Positions 11,201-21,220 of a stretch of 64,000 nucleotides of DNA are shown piece by piece (position 1 is the first letter of the stretch; each line of letters starts with the position of its first letter). Source of the stretch: Scolanthus callimorphus (lineage: Eukaryota; Cnidaria; Anthozoa; Actiniaria; Edwardsiidae); contig CM066912.1 in NCBI GenBank assembly GCA_033964015.1, positions 9,664,015 through 9,728,014 of the forward strand, read 5' to 3'. The notes beneath the pieces are model-generated. The model had not been told where the DNA came from. It made no database searches and saw only the letters and a list, made by a program, of their open reading frames with translations. The translations under genes and the position numbers were made by a program.

Positions 11201-12250
11201 TTAATCTACATCAGTTCTGATAATTCCAAGCAAGATAGGCTGATCGTTACCACAGCCTGGTAACTTTTCAATGGATTTGTTATAGTTACTGATTATCTCA
11301 GAGGCTTCTTTCACCATTTCAAATTGCTCACTTGATTTCCACTGGGTGACGTCACATCGAAAAATAGCTCCAACCGCCGACCGGAAATTGCGCATGCGCC
11401 ATGGGTACAAGAATTGATTGGCAGCTGAATTGAACAATGGGAATAGAAAGTGGAAATCTCTTAGCCAGTTAATGACATCACAGTGACAAGTAACGCAAAA
11501 ATTGATAATGTAAGCCATAACGAAAGATGGCGTTAGGCAGATGGCAAATGATGTCAGCATAAGCATGAAGGAATTCGTCAAGATGTGTTCCCGTTTGAGC
11601 GCTCGTGCTTTCGCCATGTTCTCCCCCATGGAGTTCCATTCTGTCACTTTCCCCTGCAAGTTCCTCTTCACGCGGCAGAAGGAAATGACTATGATGATGA
11701 GGGATACTAGTATTGCTGTGTTCACGTACATGAAGGCGAACAAATAAAATCCAGTAACTATAATCGACCACGGTAGAGTTAGTGATACAAGCCATATCGC
11801 CATTGAGGCGTAGATATTATTGGTCAATTTACCAGAGCGGACATAATTACAAGTCACAGCTTGGCATCTGTCAACTGCTAACGCAGTAATACTCATAAGG
11901 GAGGCTGTCAGGGAACAGAAGTACGTCAAATGTACTATAATGATTTCATTCCTCAGTAGCTTGCCCCGTTTCGCTTCAATAAAATGAAAAACAACAAAAG
12001 CAGGTTCTGTTATGAGACCCACTATGAGATCCGCCATGATCAAGTTGATTACAAATACGTTGAATGGCGTCCTTAGGTTTCGATGAGGGTTTTTGATGAT
12101 TGCGAATACGATGAGTAAGTTTCCTGGAACGGTAATAATCGACAGCAATATACTAATTGACATGGTACTCCACGAAATGTGAGCAGGTACTTCACTGCCT
12201 TGGCAAATTTCATTTCCAAAATACGCGCTTTTATTTGTGTTTTCCTCCAT
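11201..12250 (-). CDS. Class A GPCR paralogue with altered DRY and NPxxY motifs
   Basis: This intronless seven-transmembrane receptor of 349 residues is a paralogue of the gene at 336-1322. Both share VPGNLL in TM1, ADLIVG in TM2, a cysteine-free short second extracellular loop, and a third loop of the form CVxCxC followed by WLRD. Seen here: Asn44, Asp74, a likely N-glycosylation site NKS at 6-8, DRC instead of DRY at 127-129, TM6 with CLTP, and NQFLY instead of NPxxY at 278-282. These microswitches normally control activation, so signalling may be constitutive, biased or lost; that is inference. The frame opens upstream at TTG; the first ATG was chosen. Ligand unknown, possibly MECA-like. 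Confidence 0.88.
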   Translation of the reverse strand: MEENTNKSAYFGNEICQGSEVPAHISWSTMSISILLSIITVPGNLLIVFAIIKNPHRNLRTPFNVFVINLIMADLIVGLITEPAFVVFHFIEAKRGKLLRNEIIIVHLTYFCSLTASLMSITALAVDRCQAVTCNYVRSGKLTNNIYASMAIWLVSLTLPWSIIVTGFYLFAFMYVNTAILVSLIIIVISFCRVKRNLQGKVTEWNSMGENMAKARALKREHILTNSFMLMLTSFAICLTPSFVMAYIINFCVTCHCDVINWLRDFHFLFPLFNSAANQFLYPWRMRNFRSAVGAIFRCDVTQWKSSEQFEMVKEASEIISNYNKSIEKLPGCGNDQPILLGIIRTDVD

Positions 12251-13903
12251 TTGCGGTTCGCACAATCAAAATGGCTTGACTTTGGAATCTGTCCAACAGA
12301 TCTTCTTCTAGTTGAATTTACACCTGCTTAGATGGAATTATCGATAACAGTTTTCGGCTTGTGACGAGTGGGAGAGTTAATCATCAAGTGAACACATTCA
12401 AAGCAACTGTTCCAATCGACGTAGCTCCGCTCAGGTTATCAATCTTCATCGAGTCATCAGTAGTCGGCATGGATTACTTAGTTGATTTGCCATCGCCCCG
12501 CCTTTCCTTGGATAACCGGGAAAAAACGATTTCTAGGCAGTGTCTTGTACAAAGGGTCCCTCACAAAGAATTCCTTTGTCTTGTTAAAAATCTAAATAAA
12601 CAGTTAAACTGATCTGCCGTTTACGACTCTCGTGATGTCGACTATTTACGACTGTTTACGACTCTCGTGAGACGAACTCTCATACATCTTCAATCAAGTA
12701 AAACGGAAGAACTGCTCAAATTGGATACTTGAAACTTGAATGTCAATTCTGCTGGCCAATATTCAGGCACATGTACACCTGCACGAAGGAACAGAAAAGA
12801 TTGAAATCACCGTTTCGGTGACAATTGGTGTGTAATTGGTGTGGTGTGTAATAACTAAAGACAAGTATTTTCTCATATCGCTTTGGAAGTGGGCGCGTTT
12901 GCTTTGAAATAACACTGCATTCAGGTGTAAATGGATGTAATATCGTGTTATATGGAGAGCGCGGTAATTAATTCCCTTACGATTTTCGCACAACTCTAAT
13001 ATATAAAAAAGGTGTGTTGCGCAAAATAGTATTTGATTACTCTTTTGATGGATGTGCTTTTAAACTAGTTCTTATGTCCACTCAACAAATGACTTTCGAA
13101 GTTTTAATACATTTATTGTGTCCTCACCATCGTCAAAATTTATCTTACAAAATTGAACCTAACAGGAATATCATATTGTTTTTGTAGCGTTTAGTTTTGT
13201 CGACATAATTTTAATGATCGTTTCACACTTTTTGCAATATTGCAATTTATCCAGATAATGTTATTATATCACTAAAGCAAAACAAAAAACATCGACGAAG
13301 GTGCAATTACTTAGAAGAACAATAGTGAAGTTTAAACGACTTACCTCTAACCGATTTAGGTGTTTCTCTACGTGTGAGGATTGTGTTTTTGTGAAACCTG
13401 CCCGCGGCTCCACTCACATGGAGAAACAGTGTAATGAGTGCAGGAAATTATTGTTAAGATCAATGAAAAGTATGCAATATCATTGGCGAGGAAATCAATC
13501 CAAAGGTTACTTCAAAGGATACGAAAAATAACATGAACATAAGATTAGTACGATAATGTACATGTAAATTCTAATGGAAACAACTTCGAGTGCAAATATA
13601 ATTTAAGCGGGAAGGAAACAAAAGTTTATTTTCATCTTTAGGCTGCCAGGTTTTACGTCATTCAAGTTCGATTCTGTGTAAATATTTCTAAACGGTCTCT
13701 TGCTGTGATGATTCATGACGTGAAATGAAATTAACCCGCAACTTGATCTTGACAGTGCGAATGAGATATCGATCTGCCGATCTCAAACTCAAAATGTTCT
13801 TGCTACTTATACCAATAAAATAGCTGAGAAAACAAGGTTGTTTTCAATTCGGCACAACGTTTTTGTAGCTAAATAGGTTGTTTCAATACGACACGTTGGG
13901 TTT
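12251..13903. other. Intergenic, no gene seen
   Basis: This is the upstream region of the second GPCR. A short direct repeat (ACGACTCTCGTGA) occurs near 12623 and 12658. A 76-codon frame at 13301-13531 has no recognisable domain. Confidence 0.4.
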
Positions 13904-14236
13904 GGGATTTTCTGTTCCGCCAGTCATAGGGCCGATCCGGTTTTTCAGTCTCTGTTTCGCCTAGTGCAATCGCCTCACGCTCTCGGTCACGACGAACACG
14001 GGGAATTTCAGCAGAAACCCATCCATGGGAAAAGCTTATTTCCCATGGTAGAAGCATGTGAAGTGTTCGGATTTCCCAAGGCTATCCATGTGAGTTTCGA
14101 ACACTTCCCATGCAAATTCCTTGGGAAATTCAGATTTTCCCATTGGATAAATTTGTGTAGAAATTTCCATTGTGGAAAAGGCCAGGATTGGACCTGAATC
14201 GGCCCGGATGGCCTGACTGGCGGAACAGAAATTCCC
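13904..14236. repeat. Non-autonomous DNA element with CTGTTCCGCCAGTCA ends
   Basis: The left end (TTTTCTGTTCCGCCAGTCA) is inverted at the right end (TGACTGGCGGAACAGAAA), followed inward by GGGCCGATCCGG and its inverted counterpart. The interior has further palindromes around TTCCCATGG. A solitary copy of one end lies at 16640-16655. Confidence 0.75.
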
Positions 14237-14727
14237 GCAAGCAAACCACATTGTCGAAATATCAAGCAAAAAACATTTTGGCCGTTTTTCACTATTTTGC
14301 AATCACAACGTGGAAAAGAAAATTCTTCCAGAAAGTGAGAAGCACTCTCGCTCTCTGATCTCATGCGCAAATTACAATTACAATGTGTGGGCTGTTAGTT
14401 GGTATTCATGTATCCGAAACTTCAAAGATATAACTGGAACATCAAAAGATGTTGATTTGATCTCTTGCTGGTATTTACGTAGTTTCCATGAGTCAATAAT
14501 ACTAGAGTATCAGGGATGTTTCTGTCACAGCTTGCGTTTTGTAGATAATGCTTAGCGTCAACTTTTTTCTCGCATTACTTCAATAGACCGGATTTCAGAT
14601 ACTGAACTGTCGAAATGAAAAGCAGACATTGTTTTCCAGGTGTTCCTATTGGCTGAAGTTTGCGTCTTTGTAAATCAGCCAATGCGACGAAAAAACAAAA
14701 ACACAGTTGACTAAGCGCAAGTCGTAT

Positions 14728-15714
14728 CCCGGGGGGCACTCCCAAAACGTTTGTACGGGGATGCTCGGCCCAGATTCTGGACCCCTTACCCTTCTTTATT
14801 CTTGGCTTTCACGTGACGTCACGAAAATTCTAACTTCAAAACCAAAAACTCTACAGGGACGAACTTTATATATTGTTTACAAATCATCCGTGTGAGTCTT
14901 CACACAAAGTTTCATCTGATTGTCATCCTTATTTTTTGGAGCTATCGCGAAAGTTTGATGAAGGGATTTTGAGTCACCCAACACGAGTCACGTATTGTAA
15001 GGAGCCGATTCGTACATTTCTCTAAATTCACGTTGTTCTTTAGTTTGAAGGGGTCCATCATGTTAACTAAGTTGTTATTGAAGCATGTAAACAACATCTT
15101 GGTCCATATTCTTGGTATTTGTAAGCATTTGAGGAGACTGGTAATTTATCGGCCATGTATTTGTGCCCCTCAGCAGGAGCACAATCATGGCGGCGGCATG
15201 CTTTTACTGCAACAAATCGCGTTCGTTCACACTTATATATCGGTCGGGAAAAGCGCTAGCGCCTTCAAACTTTCTCTCTAAACGTAATTTTATACGTTCT
15301 GTACATCCATGGGGTTTATTTTAGGAGATAATTTTAGGACATAATTGCATCCACGTGAAAAGTGAAAGCCACCAGTACCAGATTTAGAGCAGGAAAGGTT
15401 ACCCCTTTCTTATACCAAGCCAGAAAAAGGTACCCCTTAATTAATCACTTTGACTTTGAATCGGCTTTGTGTTCGAAACGGTTTTGCTCCTGCGTTGCGG
15501 TTGAAAAACCGGTGAAATACAGACACATTTTTATACCGAAATTGCAATATTCCGTACCTTCTTTATACGCAGTCCAGCCTAAAAAACCTTACCCCTTTCT
15601 TATACCCAGCCTGAAAATCCTATCCCGTTCTTATACCTCCAGCCTGAAGCCTGAAAACCCTAACCCTTTTGGGCCAAGCATCCCCGTATAATCCCCCCCC
15701 CCCCCCCCCCCGGG
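14728..15714. mobile_element. 987-bp element with C/G-run ends and near-perfect 8-bp duplication
   Basis: The left end (GGGGGGCACTCCC, then TACGGGGATGCTCGGCCC) is matched in inverse orientation at the right by GGGCCAAGCATCCCCGTATA followed by a long C run. The flanks AGTCGTAT (14720-14727) and AGTCGTAC (15715-15722) agree at 7 of 8 positions. An 8-bp duplication is typical of hAT-type transposition. TTATACCxAGCCTGAAAA blocks repeat near the right end. No transposase is encoded. Confidence 0.6.
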
Positions 15715-16187
15715 AGTCGTACTTACTTCGTAAGCTGGTTTTGAATTTGTACCGCAAACCAGCTGATTTCATCTCACGGTGCGCAAAGAATTGCTTGTCA
15801 AAACTAAACGTTCACAATGGTTACTGTGATTTTCACTATTATGCGAGCTCTACACCGACCATCAGATCGCGGTTTGGCCTCTGTCAATCAAACGAGTGAA
15901 CAACTCTGGGTGATTTCAGGGAGGCTTTGATAGATCTTGTGAACTGGTAGGAGCTAGCTAGGCTTCATAACACAATTTTTCACGGTGAAATGTAAACCAA
16001 ACTCAGAAAACATGCGTGGACGTGTCTTAAAAGGTTTGATTGACGGAAGCCAACACTCAGTTTGCCGTTCGAAAACGTCAAGTGGGAGTTATGAAAACCG
16101 CAGTAATGCAGCAAATATCGCTCTCGTACCCACACCTTAATTTACGGCTCGACGCCTCTTGAGAGAGGCAAGATTTGATACAGAGCC

Positions 16188-16389
16188 ATTCACGTACCCA
16201 ATGCTCCCCGTCTCGTCTGCTCGCAGGGGAGACTCTGGGGACATCCTTTTGAGTGCGGCGCTGATTACCTGATTTTGAACGTTGGTGCATGCGCAGAAAC
16301 GGCTCTATCAAATCTCACGCATGCGTCAATGGCTGTCATCAGAGCCTCCCCCGCGAGGTGACGAGCCGGGGAGCTCTGGTTTTGAGAAT
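16188..16389. repeat. Element of the CATGCGCAG / GGGGAGCTCTGG family
   Basis: The ends contain ACCCAATGCTCCCC and an inverted GGGGAGCTCTGG. The middle carries CTGATTTTGAACGTTGG, CATGCGCAGAAACGG and CATGCGTCAATGG blocks. Related copies are at 48943-49147, 49211-49399 and 52100-52235, with a more distant one at 20431-20584. Confidence 0.65.
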
Positions 16390-16726
16390 GATAGAGAGCC
16401 CTTCATGGTAATTTTACCTTCCTGTGTATGCCCCCATGTTCAAAATAAGCCAATCAGCAAAGGCAAAGGGCTGTCACAAGAGCCTTCCCCGCGAAGTAAT
16501 GTAAGCCATGGAGCTTCTAGATACGAAAATCTTCTTGTTTTGAGAAGCAGAAGACTGAAATATTATGAAGTTCCAATGTCAACGAAGGAGAGTATTAGTA
16601 AGTGGAGTGGGGCTTTAGGACGCCTTTGGTTTGGATATTGGGATTTTCTGTTCCGCTAAATAAAACCGTCTAAACTAATCACAGTTCTTTGCCCTGTTTC
16701 GCCTCTTTCTGTCGCGACAAAAACTC

Positions 16727-16777
<51 letters not shown>

Positions 16778-17205
16778 GAATGCATTCAGCAAAACAGAGC
16801 AATGGCCCAGCCGCATACCCCCGTCGACAAGTGCACTGGACTTGTGCAAAGGACTCATTGTATTCGAAAACCTTTTTCGACCGTCCGCACGAATACAATA
16901 GGTCTTCGTTTTTAAAATTCTATATTCTGGAGAACGTTTTCGAAACCTCAGTTTTTGTGGCCGAAGACGGAGAAAAAACGGGGAAGGGCTCTTAGACTGT
17001 TTATACTATCACAGGGCCGTCTTTACAAATATTATGCTTGGTTAATACAGCTCGCCCAATGAAAAGCCACCGCATTTTTAGATACCGGCAAGACACAGTA
17101 CGGTAACTACTGTTTCCTTTTATCTTTGACAATATCTTGCTGAGTTAATTATCCAGGTCATTTAAATTTAATATCTGTGTTTCATTCAGGGCATAAATTA
17201 ACACG
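16390..17205. other. Upstream region of the USP gene
   Basis: A solo CTGTTCCGC end lies near 16645. A splice-acceptor-like TTCATTCAG at 17182-17190 precedes the first coding ATG, so an untranslated upstream exon is possible. No other coding signal is seen. Confidence 0.4.
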
Positions 17206-17326
17206 ATGGATGCCTGTGGGATGAGTTCCGTTCGAAAAGTCGCGGACGTTCGAGCATGCACAAGTTGTAAACGTCGCTTTGTTTGTGCGTATGATGGTAG
17301 CGAGCACAGTGAACGGGCTTTGAAAT
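17206..17326 (+). CDS. USP exon 1
   Basis: Forty codons plus one base, ending AAA T before GTAGGT. It encodes the conserved YDGSEHSERAL segment; the Asp contacts nucleotide in this family. A competing donor four bases downstream (GTACCG) would put the next exon out of frame. Confidence 0.8.
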
Positions 17327-20300
17327 GTAGGTACCGCTAGAGCTCCAAGAAACGTTGAAATTTTCATTATCAATGTTCCACACAACTTCACTTACGTTTG
17401 TGGTTTTGCTGTCCTCAAGCATGTAATCTTACAACGCTTAACATAGAATGACTGACTTCTAACACCGCGCGACAGAGCTTTTAATATCATTCAAGAAATA
17501 CAGTTTCTTTGGCGGCTCGTGCAACATTATTTTACCCATAACACAATAACGAACTGCCAATGGTTATGCTTTAGAAATGCTTTGAAATGTCGATCTTTTA
17601 AACGCCAAATGATGGAAATTTATTTACATTTATAGAACGTCCTTGTGAATTCAAACTAAATGTTTACTTCTGCCCTTCGTCTTTATTTCCTGAACTGAAC
17701 GAGTCGATCTTTGTTGTCAGTTCAACCCATTACATGTTTTTTGTTTCGAAACACTTGTATTTTGAATGAGGTAAATATATGAAAGTTTATCGGTGTCCAA
17801 TCTAACCGCTATTACGATTCACACATCCTTCCATCTCTTATTCTACGAATTTTTCCGGGGATAAATCAACAGTTAGATGATATTACACACAAAGATTATT
17901 CGTAATTTATATTTGAATTTTAAATTGTTTTCGTTGTTTTTATGTATATATCTTTATGCTTTCTCTGTCTCCAGTCTGTTCTCTGTATAAAAATTGCCTT
18001 TGGTATTTGCAGACTACATTACTTTTTAAGTGTGGCCTGCGGCGAGTTTAACTTCTAATGTCAAGAACGAACTCGCTCGTTTACTGTTTACATGTCAGCC
18101 TTTCGTTGCCAAGGAACTTGCGTCTTTGTGCTTCTAAGAGTTCTTCTTATGTATCGGCAGTAACTCTGATTTCGGGGCATAAAAGATCAAGCACTGATCG
18201 CAAAACGCGCTTAGCGACATGCAATGGTCACGTGATTAAGTGGTGGTATCCCTTACCGACATCACGTGACTCCGAGCCATAAGTGATTATTACTGTTCCT
18301 GGCCTAAACACGTCACAAATGAAAACGCTAATAAAAATAGGCACCTTTGGGTGCATGAGGGCATTGGCCATAGGTGTTTCAATTTTGCTTTTAGCGAAAC
18401 TAATTCATGATCGACTGCAAAATACTGGAATGCAGGCCAGTGCAGCCATGCTAGAACGTACTAGAAAAAGCTAGGAAATGAAGGCGAGTGCATTTTTGTT
18501 TATGTTCGAGTCGTGATCGAGACAGGTATTGTGGGTTGAACAAAGTGCTTCCCGTCTGCCTCATGTTCAAGGTAGACGCAAGAAAAACAAACATCATTTT
18601 CGTAAGAGGGGACTGTATCCTGGTGCAATGGCCTGGCTCTCGGGGCATTTATACAGTAAAACAGGGTGGGGGTGCTCGTCGGGCAAATCAAATTTGACCC
18701 CTAAAAGATATTATTTACATACTGACCTCCAGCGCGCTAGCGCCATAAGCAAATTCTAGTTTAGTGCAGCCTGTCGTCTCATATTATGGATTTTGAAATA
18801 TTTACCTTTCACGAGAAGGAGCTCATACCTAGGAGCGTTCATCTCCCATTTTATCACAGTGTGACAGCGTATTGGAAAATGAGCCATGGAAGAAGTTATT
18901 TTTAGTTTCAAATTTTCACGCTTTAGACCTGCTTTAGACCTGCTGGTACACCCACAGGACAAGGTTGGGAAGTGATAGGCTTTCCAATGGTAATATATGT
19001 GAATTGCGAACACTTTTCAACTTTTCACATGAATGGGATTCTGCAGAAATCGACGCTCCTAGGTAATCGGCTCCTGGACAACAAATTCTAAAGGTTGAAC
19101 AGACTACACAAGCTAAAGTGATTTACATGTTTTTGCATGTATACGAGACGTGACCACTTGTCCTCTGTTTTGTAGGGTTGTTAATTGATACATTGTATCA
19201 TGAGGGTGATCACGTGTACGTGTTTGTACGTGTACGAGACGTGACCACTTGTTCTCTGCTGTTTTATAGGGTTGTTTGATACATTGTATCATGAGGGTGA
19301 TCACGTGTATGTGTACGAGACGTGATCACTTGATCTCCTGTTGTTTGATACATTGCATCATGAGGGTGATCACGTGTATGTGTACGAGACGTGACCACTT
19401 GATCTCCTGTTTTATAGGGTTGTTTGATACATTGCATCATGAGGGTGATCACGTGTACGTGTTTGTACGTGTACGAGACGTCACCTCTTGTCCTCCTATT
19501 TTATAGGGTTGTTAATTGATACATTGTATCATGAGGGTGATCACGTGTACGTGTTTGTACGTGTACGAGACGTGACCACTTGATCTCCTGTTTTATAGGG
19601 TTGTTTGATACATTGCATCATGAGGGTGATCACGTGTATGTGTACGAGACGTGACCACTTGATCTCCTGTTTTATAGGGTTGTTTGATACATTGCATCAT
19701 GAGGGTGATCACGTGTATGTGTACGAGACGTGACCACTTGATCTCCTGTTTTATAGGGTTGTTTGATACATTGCATCATGAGGGTGATCACATGTACGAG
19801 ACGTGACCACTTGATCTTCTGTTTTATAGGGCTGTTTGATACATTCCATCATGAGGGTGATCACGTGTACGTGTTTTTACGTGTACGAGACGTCACCTCT
19901 TGTCCTCCTATTTTATAGGGTTGTTAATTGATACATTGTATCATGAGGGTGATCACGTGTACGTGTTTGTACGTGTACGAGACGTGACCACTTGATCTCC
20001 TGTTTTATAGGGTTCTTTGATACATTGCATCATGAGGGTGATCACGTGTATGTGTACCACGCCTTTGAGTGGCCAGCCATGCCGCCCACCACGTTTTCAT
20101 GTGAGTATATATTGAGCTGTCCCTGTCCTTGATCAGAAATATGACAAGCTTTTTATTTCACATGAAAATTATGCAAAGTGTTTCCTCGATCAACTGTTGG
20201 TGTTTCTTTTCCTTCCTGTGTAGACGGCTTTGGTTATTTCGAAGAGTGGGAACATCTGCGCCGAGACGTGGAAGACGAGGTGGGACAAATGCTACTCGAA

Positions 20301-21220
20301 TGCCGGGAGAGGATAGAAGGTCTGTTTAAACCAGGAGAATGTAAGGTAAGAAGGCCTTGGTCCAGAACTGGTATAGACCCTGCTCACGCTCTCAGTAAGG
20401 ATGCGCATGTCAGTACATCCCAGTTTGTAGCATCCTCGTACCCAGGACTCTCCGGCTCTTAGCGGACAAGGCCCTGGTGACAGGCATTAAGGGCATTAAC
20501 TGATTTGTTGGGGTATCACCAGGGACCAGAGCCAGTAGGCGAGGAGCTAGGAGCTCAGCTCAGAGTCTGAGTACGAGAATGATTCAGGAAAGGTTGCAAA
20601 CGAGTCGTGCACGTGCTTTCAAATATTCAATCAGAACATGAAAAATTCTGTCGACGCGCCAATGTTGCAAAACTTCCATATAACGAAATCTCCCCTTACC
20701 TTAAGCCACAGGTAAAGCTGGCGCGGATTCGCAAAAACGAGAGAATTTCCTGATATGCTTACAAATTGTCCTGAATTTAATGATATCTATAAACTGTAGA
20801 GACTGAAACAATCAATCTTTGTTTGCACATTAATAACAATGGATGACACCACATCGAATATCATCATCATCATGTACGGCCATAGGGCTTGCACCTACAG
20901 TGGTGATTGTTGCTATTGTGCCTCAAGAGAAACTTAATAGAAATTGAATCCTATTCTGATTTCAGCACATAGACATTATCAAAGAAGGGGGTACCAAAGC
21001 AGAAGAGGGAATTTGCCGTTTGACAAGAGACATCAAGGCTGATCTTGTAATAGCCGGTTCACGTGGACAAGGAACTGTGCGTCGCACCATATTAGGGAGT
21101 GTTAGCGACTATATTGTGCACCACGCCCACGTACCTGTAGCAGTCATACCCCCACCCTACCCCGCACAGACTAATACGAGCTATGAACAAACCTTCGCGG
21201 GACAATTAAAACAAGAGTGA
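17206..21220 (+). CDS. Universal stress protein (UspA-type), four exons
   Basis: A small cytosolic ATP-binding alpha/beta protein of 195 residues is assembled from exons 17206-17326, 20011-20100, 20224-20345 and 20966-21220. Exon 1 gives the first strand and loop, FVCAYDGSEHSERALK. Exon 2 gives DTLHHEGDHVYVYHAFE. Exon 3 gives GYFEEWEHLRRDVEDE. Exon 4 holds the nucleotide motif G-x2-G-x9-G-S (GSRGQGTVRRTILGS) and HVPVAVIP. All junctions use GT-AG and the phases agree (1, 1, 0): the codon split at the first junction gives Trp, the usual USP residue there, and the second gives Tyr. UspA-family proteins with this motif bind ATP. The N-terminal 20 residues include an unusual CTSCKRR segment, so an internal Met at 17221 is an alternative start. 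Intron 1 contains the exon-derived array. Confidence 0.85.
19144..20010 (+). repeat. Tandem array of USP exon-2 decoys in intron 1
   Basis: Ten degenerate copies precede the real exon 2. The shared GATACATT starts at 19187, 19278, 19347, 19426, 19518, 19607, 19686, 19765, 19838 and 19930, and then at 20019 in the true exon; spacings run from 69 to 92 bp. Each unit has an intron-derived part (GAGACGTGACCACTTG), usually a splice acceptor TTTATAG|GG, and the first 46 or so bases of exon 2, then rejoins the intron part and soon reaches a stop. Copy 3 has lost the acceptor. Copies 4-6 and 9-11 are offset by exactly 412 bp, so a five-unit block was itself duplicated. Confidence 0.9.
20011..20100 (+). 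CDS. USP exon 2 (the functional copy)
   Basis: It follows TGTTTTATAG and ends before GTGAGT. It is the only copy in the array that reads past GTGTATGTGTAC into CACGCCTTTGAGTGG, giving YHAFEWPAMPP, and the only one whose length and phase join exon 1 to exon 3. Confidence 0.85.
20224..20345 (+). CDS. USP exon 3
   Basis: It lies between TTCCTGTGTAG and GTAAGA. It encodes GFGYFEEWEHLRRD and a helical segment ending KPGECK, the variable middle helix of the USP fold. Confidence 0.85.
20431..20584. repeat. Small inverted-repeat element in USP intron 3
   Basis: The ends CATCCTCGTACCCAGGACTC and GAGTACGAGAATG are approximately inverted and resemble the ends of the family at 48943-49147. Inside, CCTGGTGACAGGC and ATCACCAGGGACC are inverted. 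It lies wholly within the intron between exons 3 and 4. Confidence 0.5.
20966..21220 (+). CDS. USP exon 4 with ATP-binding motif and stop
   Basis: It follows CTGATTTCAG and reads HIDIIKEGGTKAEEGI, then ADLVIAGSRGQG, ILGSVSDYI and HVPVAVIP, then a short polar tail to TGA. All glycines and the serine of the nucleotide motif are present. Confidence 0.92.
   Translation, partial: HIDIIKEGGTKAEEGICRLTRDIKADLVIAGSRGQGTVRRTILGSVSDYIVHHAHVPVAVIPPPYPAQTNTSYEQTFAGQLKQE

Noticed and set aside
17331..17340. Alternative USP exon 1 donor (AG|GTACCG)
   Set aside because: It leaves two bases and puts the next exon out of frame, whereas AAA T|GTAGGT gives the conserved Trp and correct phase.
17182..17422. 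Minus-strand frames opposite USP exon 1
   Set aside because: The plus strand carries the USP signature with correct splice phase; the complementary frames have no domain.
19144..20010. CRISPR-like array or protein-coding repeats (frames around 19264-19506)
   Set aside because: Units have no conserved repeat plus variable spacer pattern, and the short frames are explained by exon-2 copies that run into stops.
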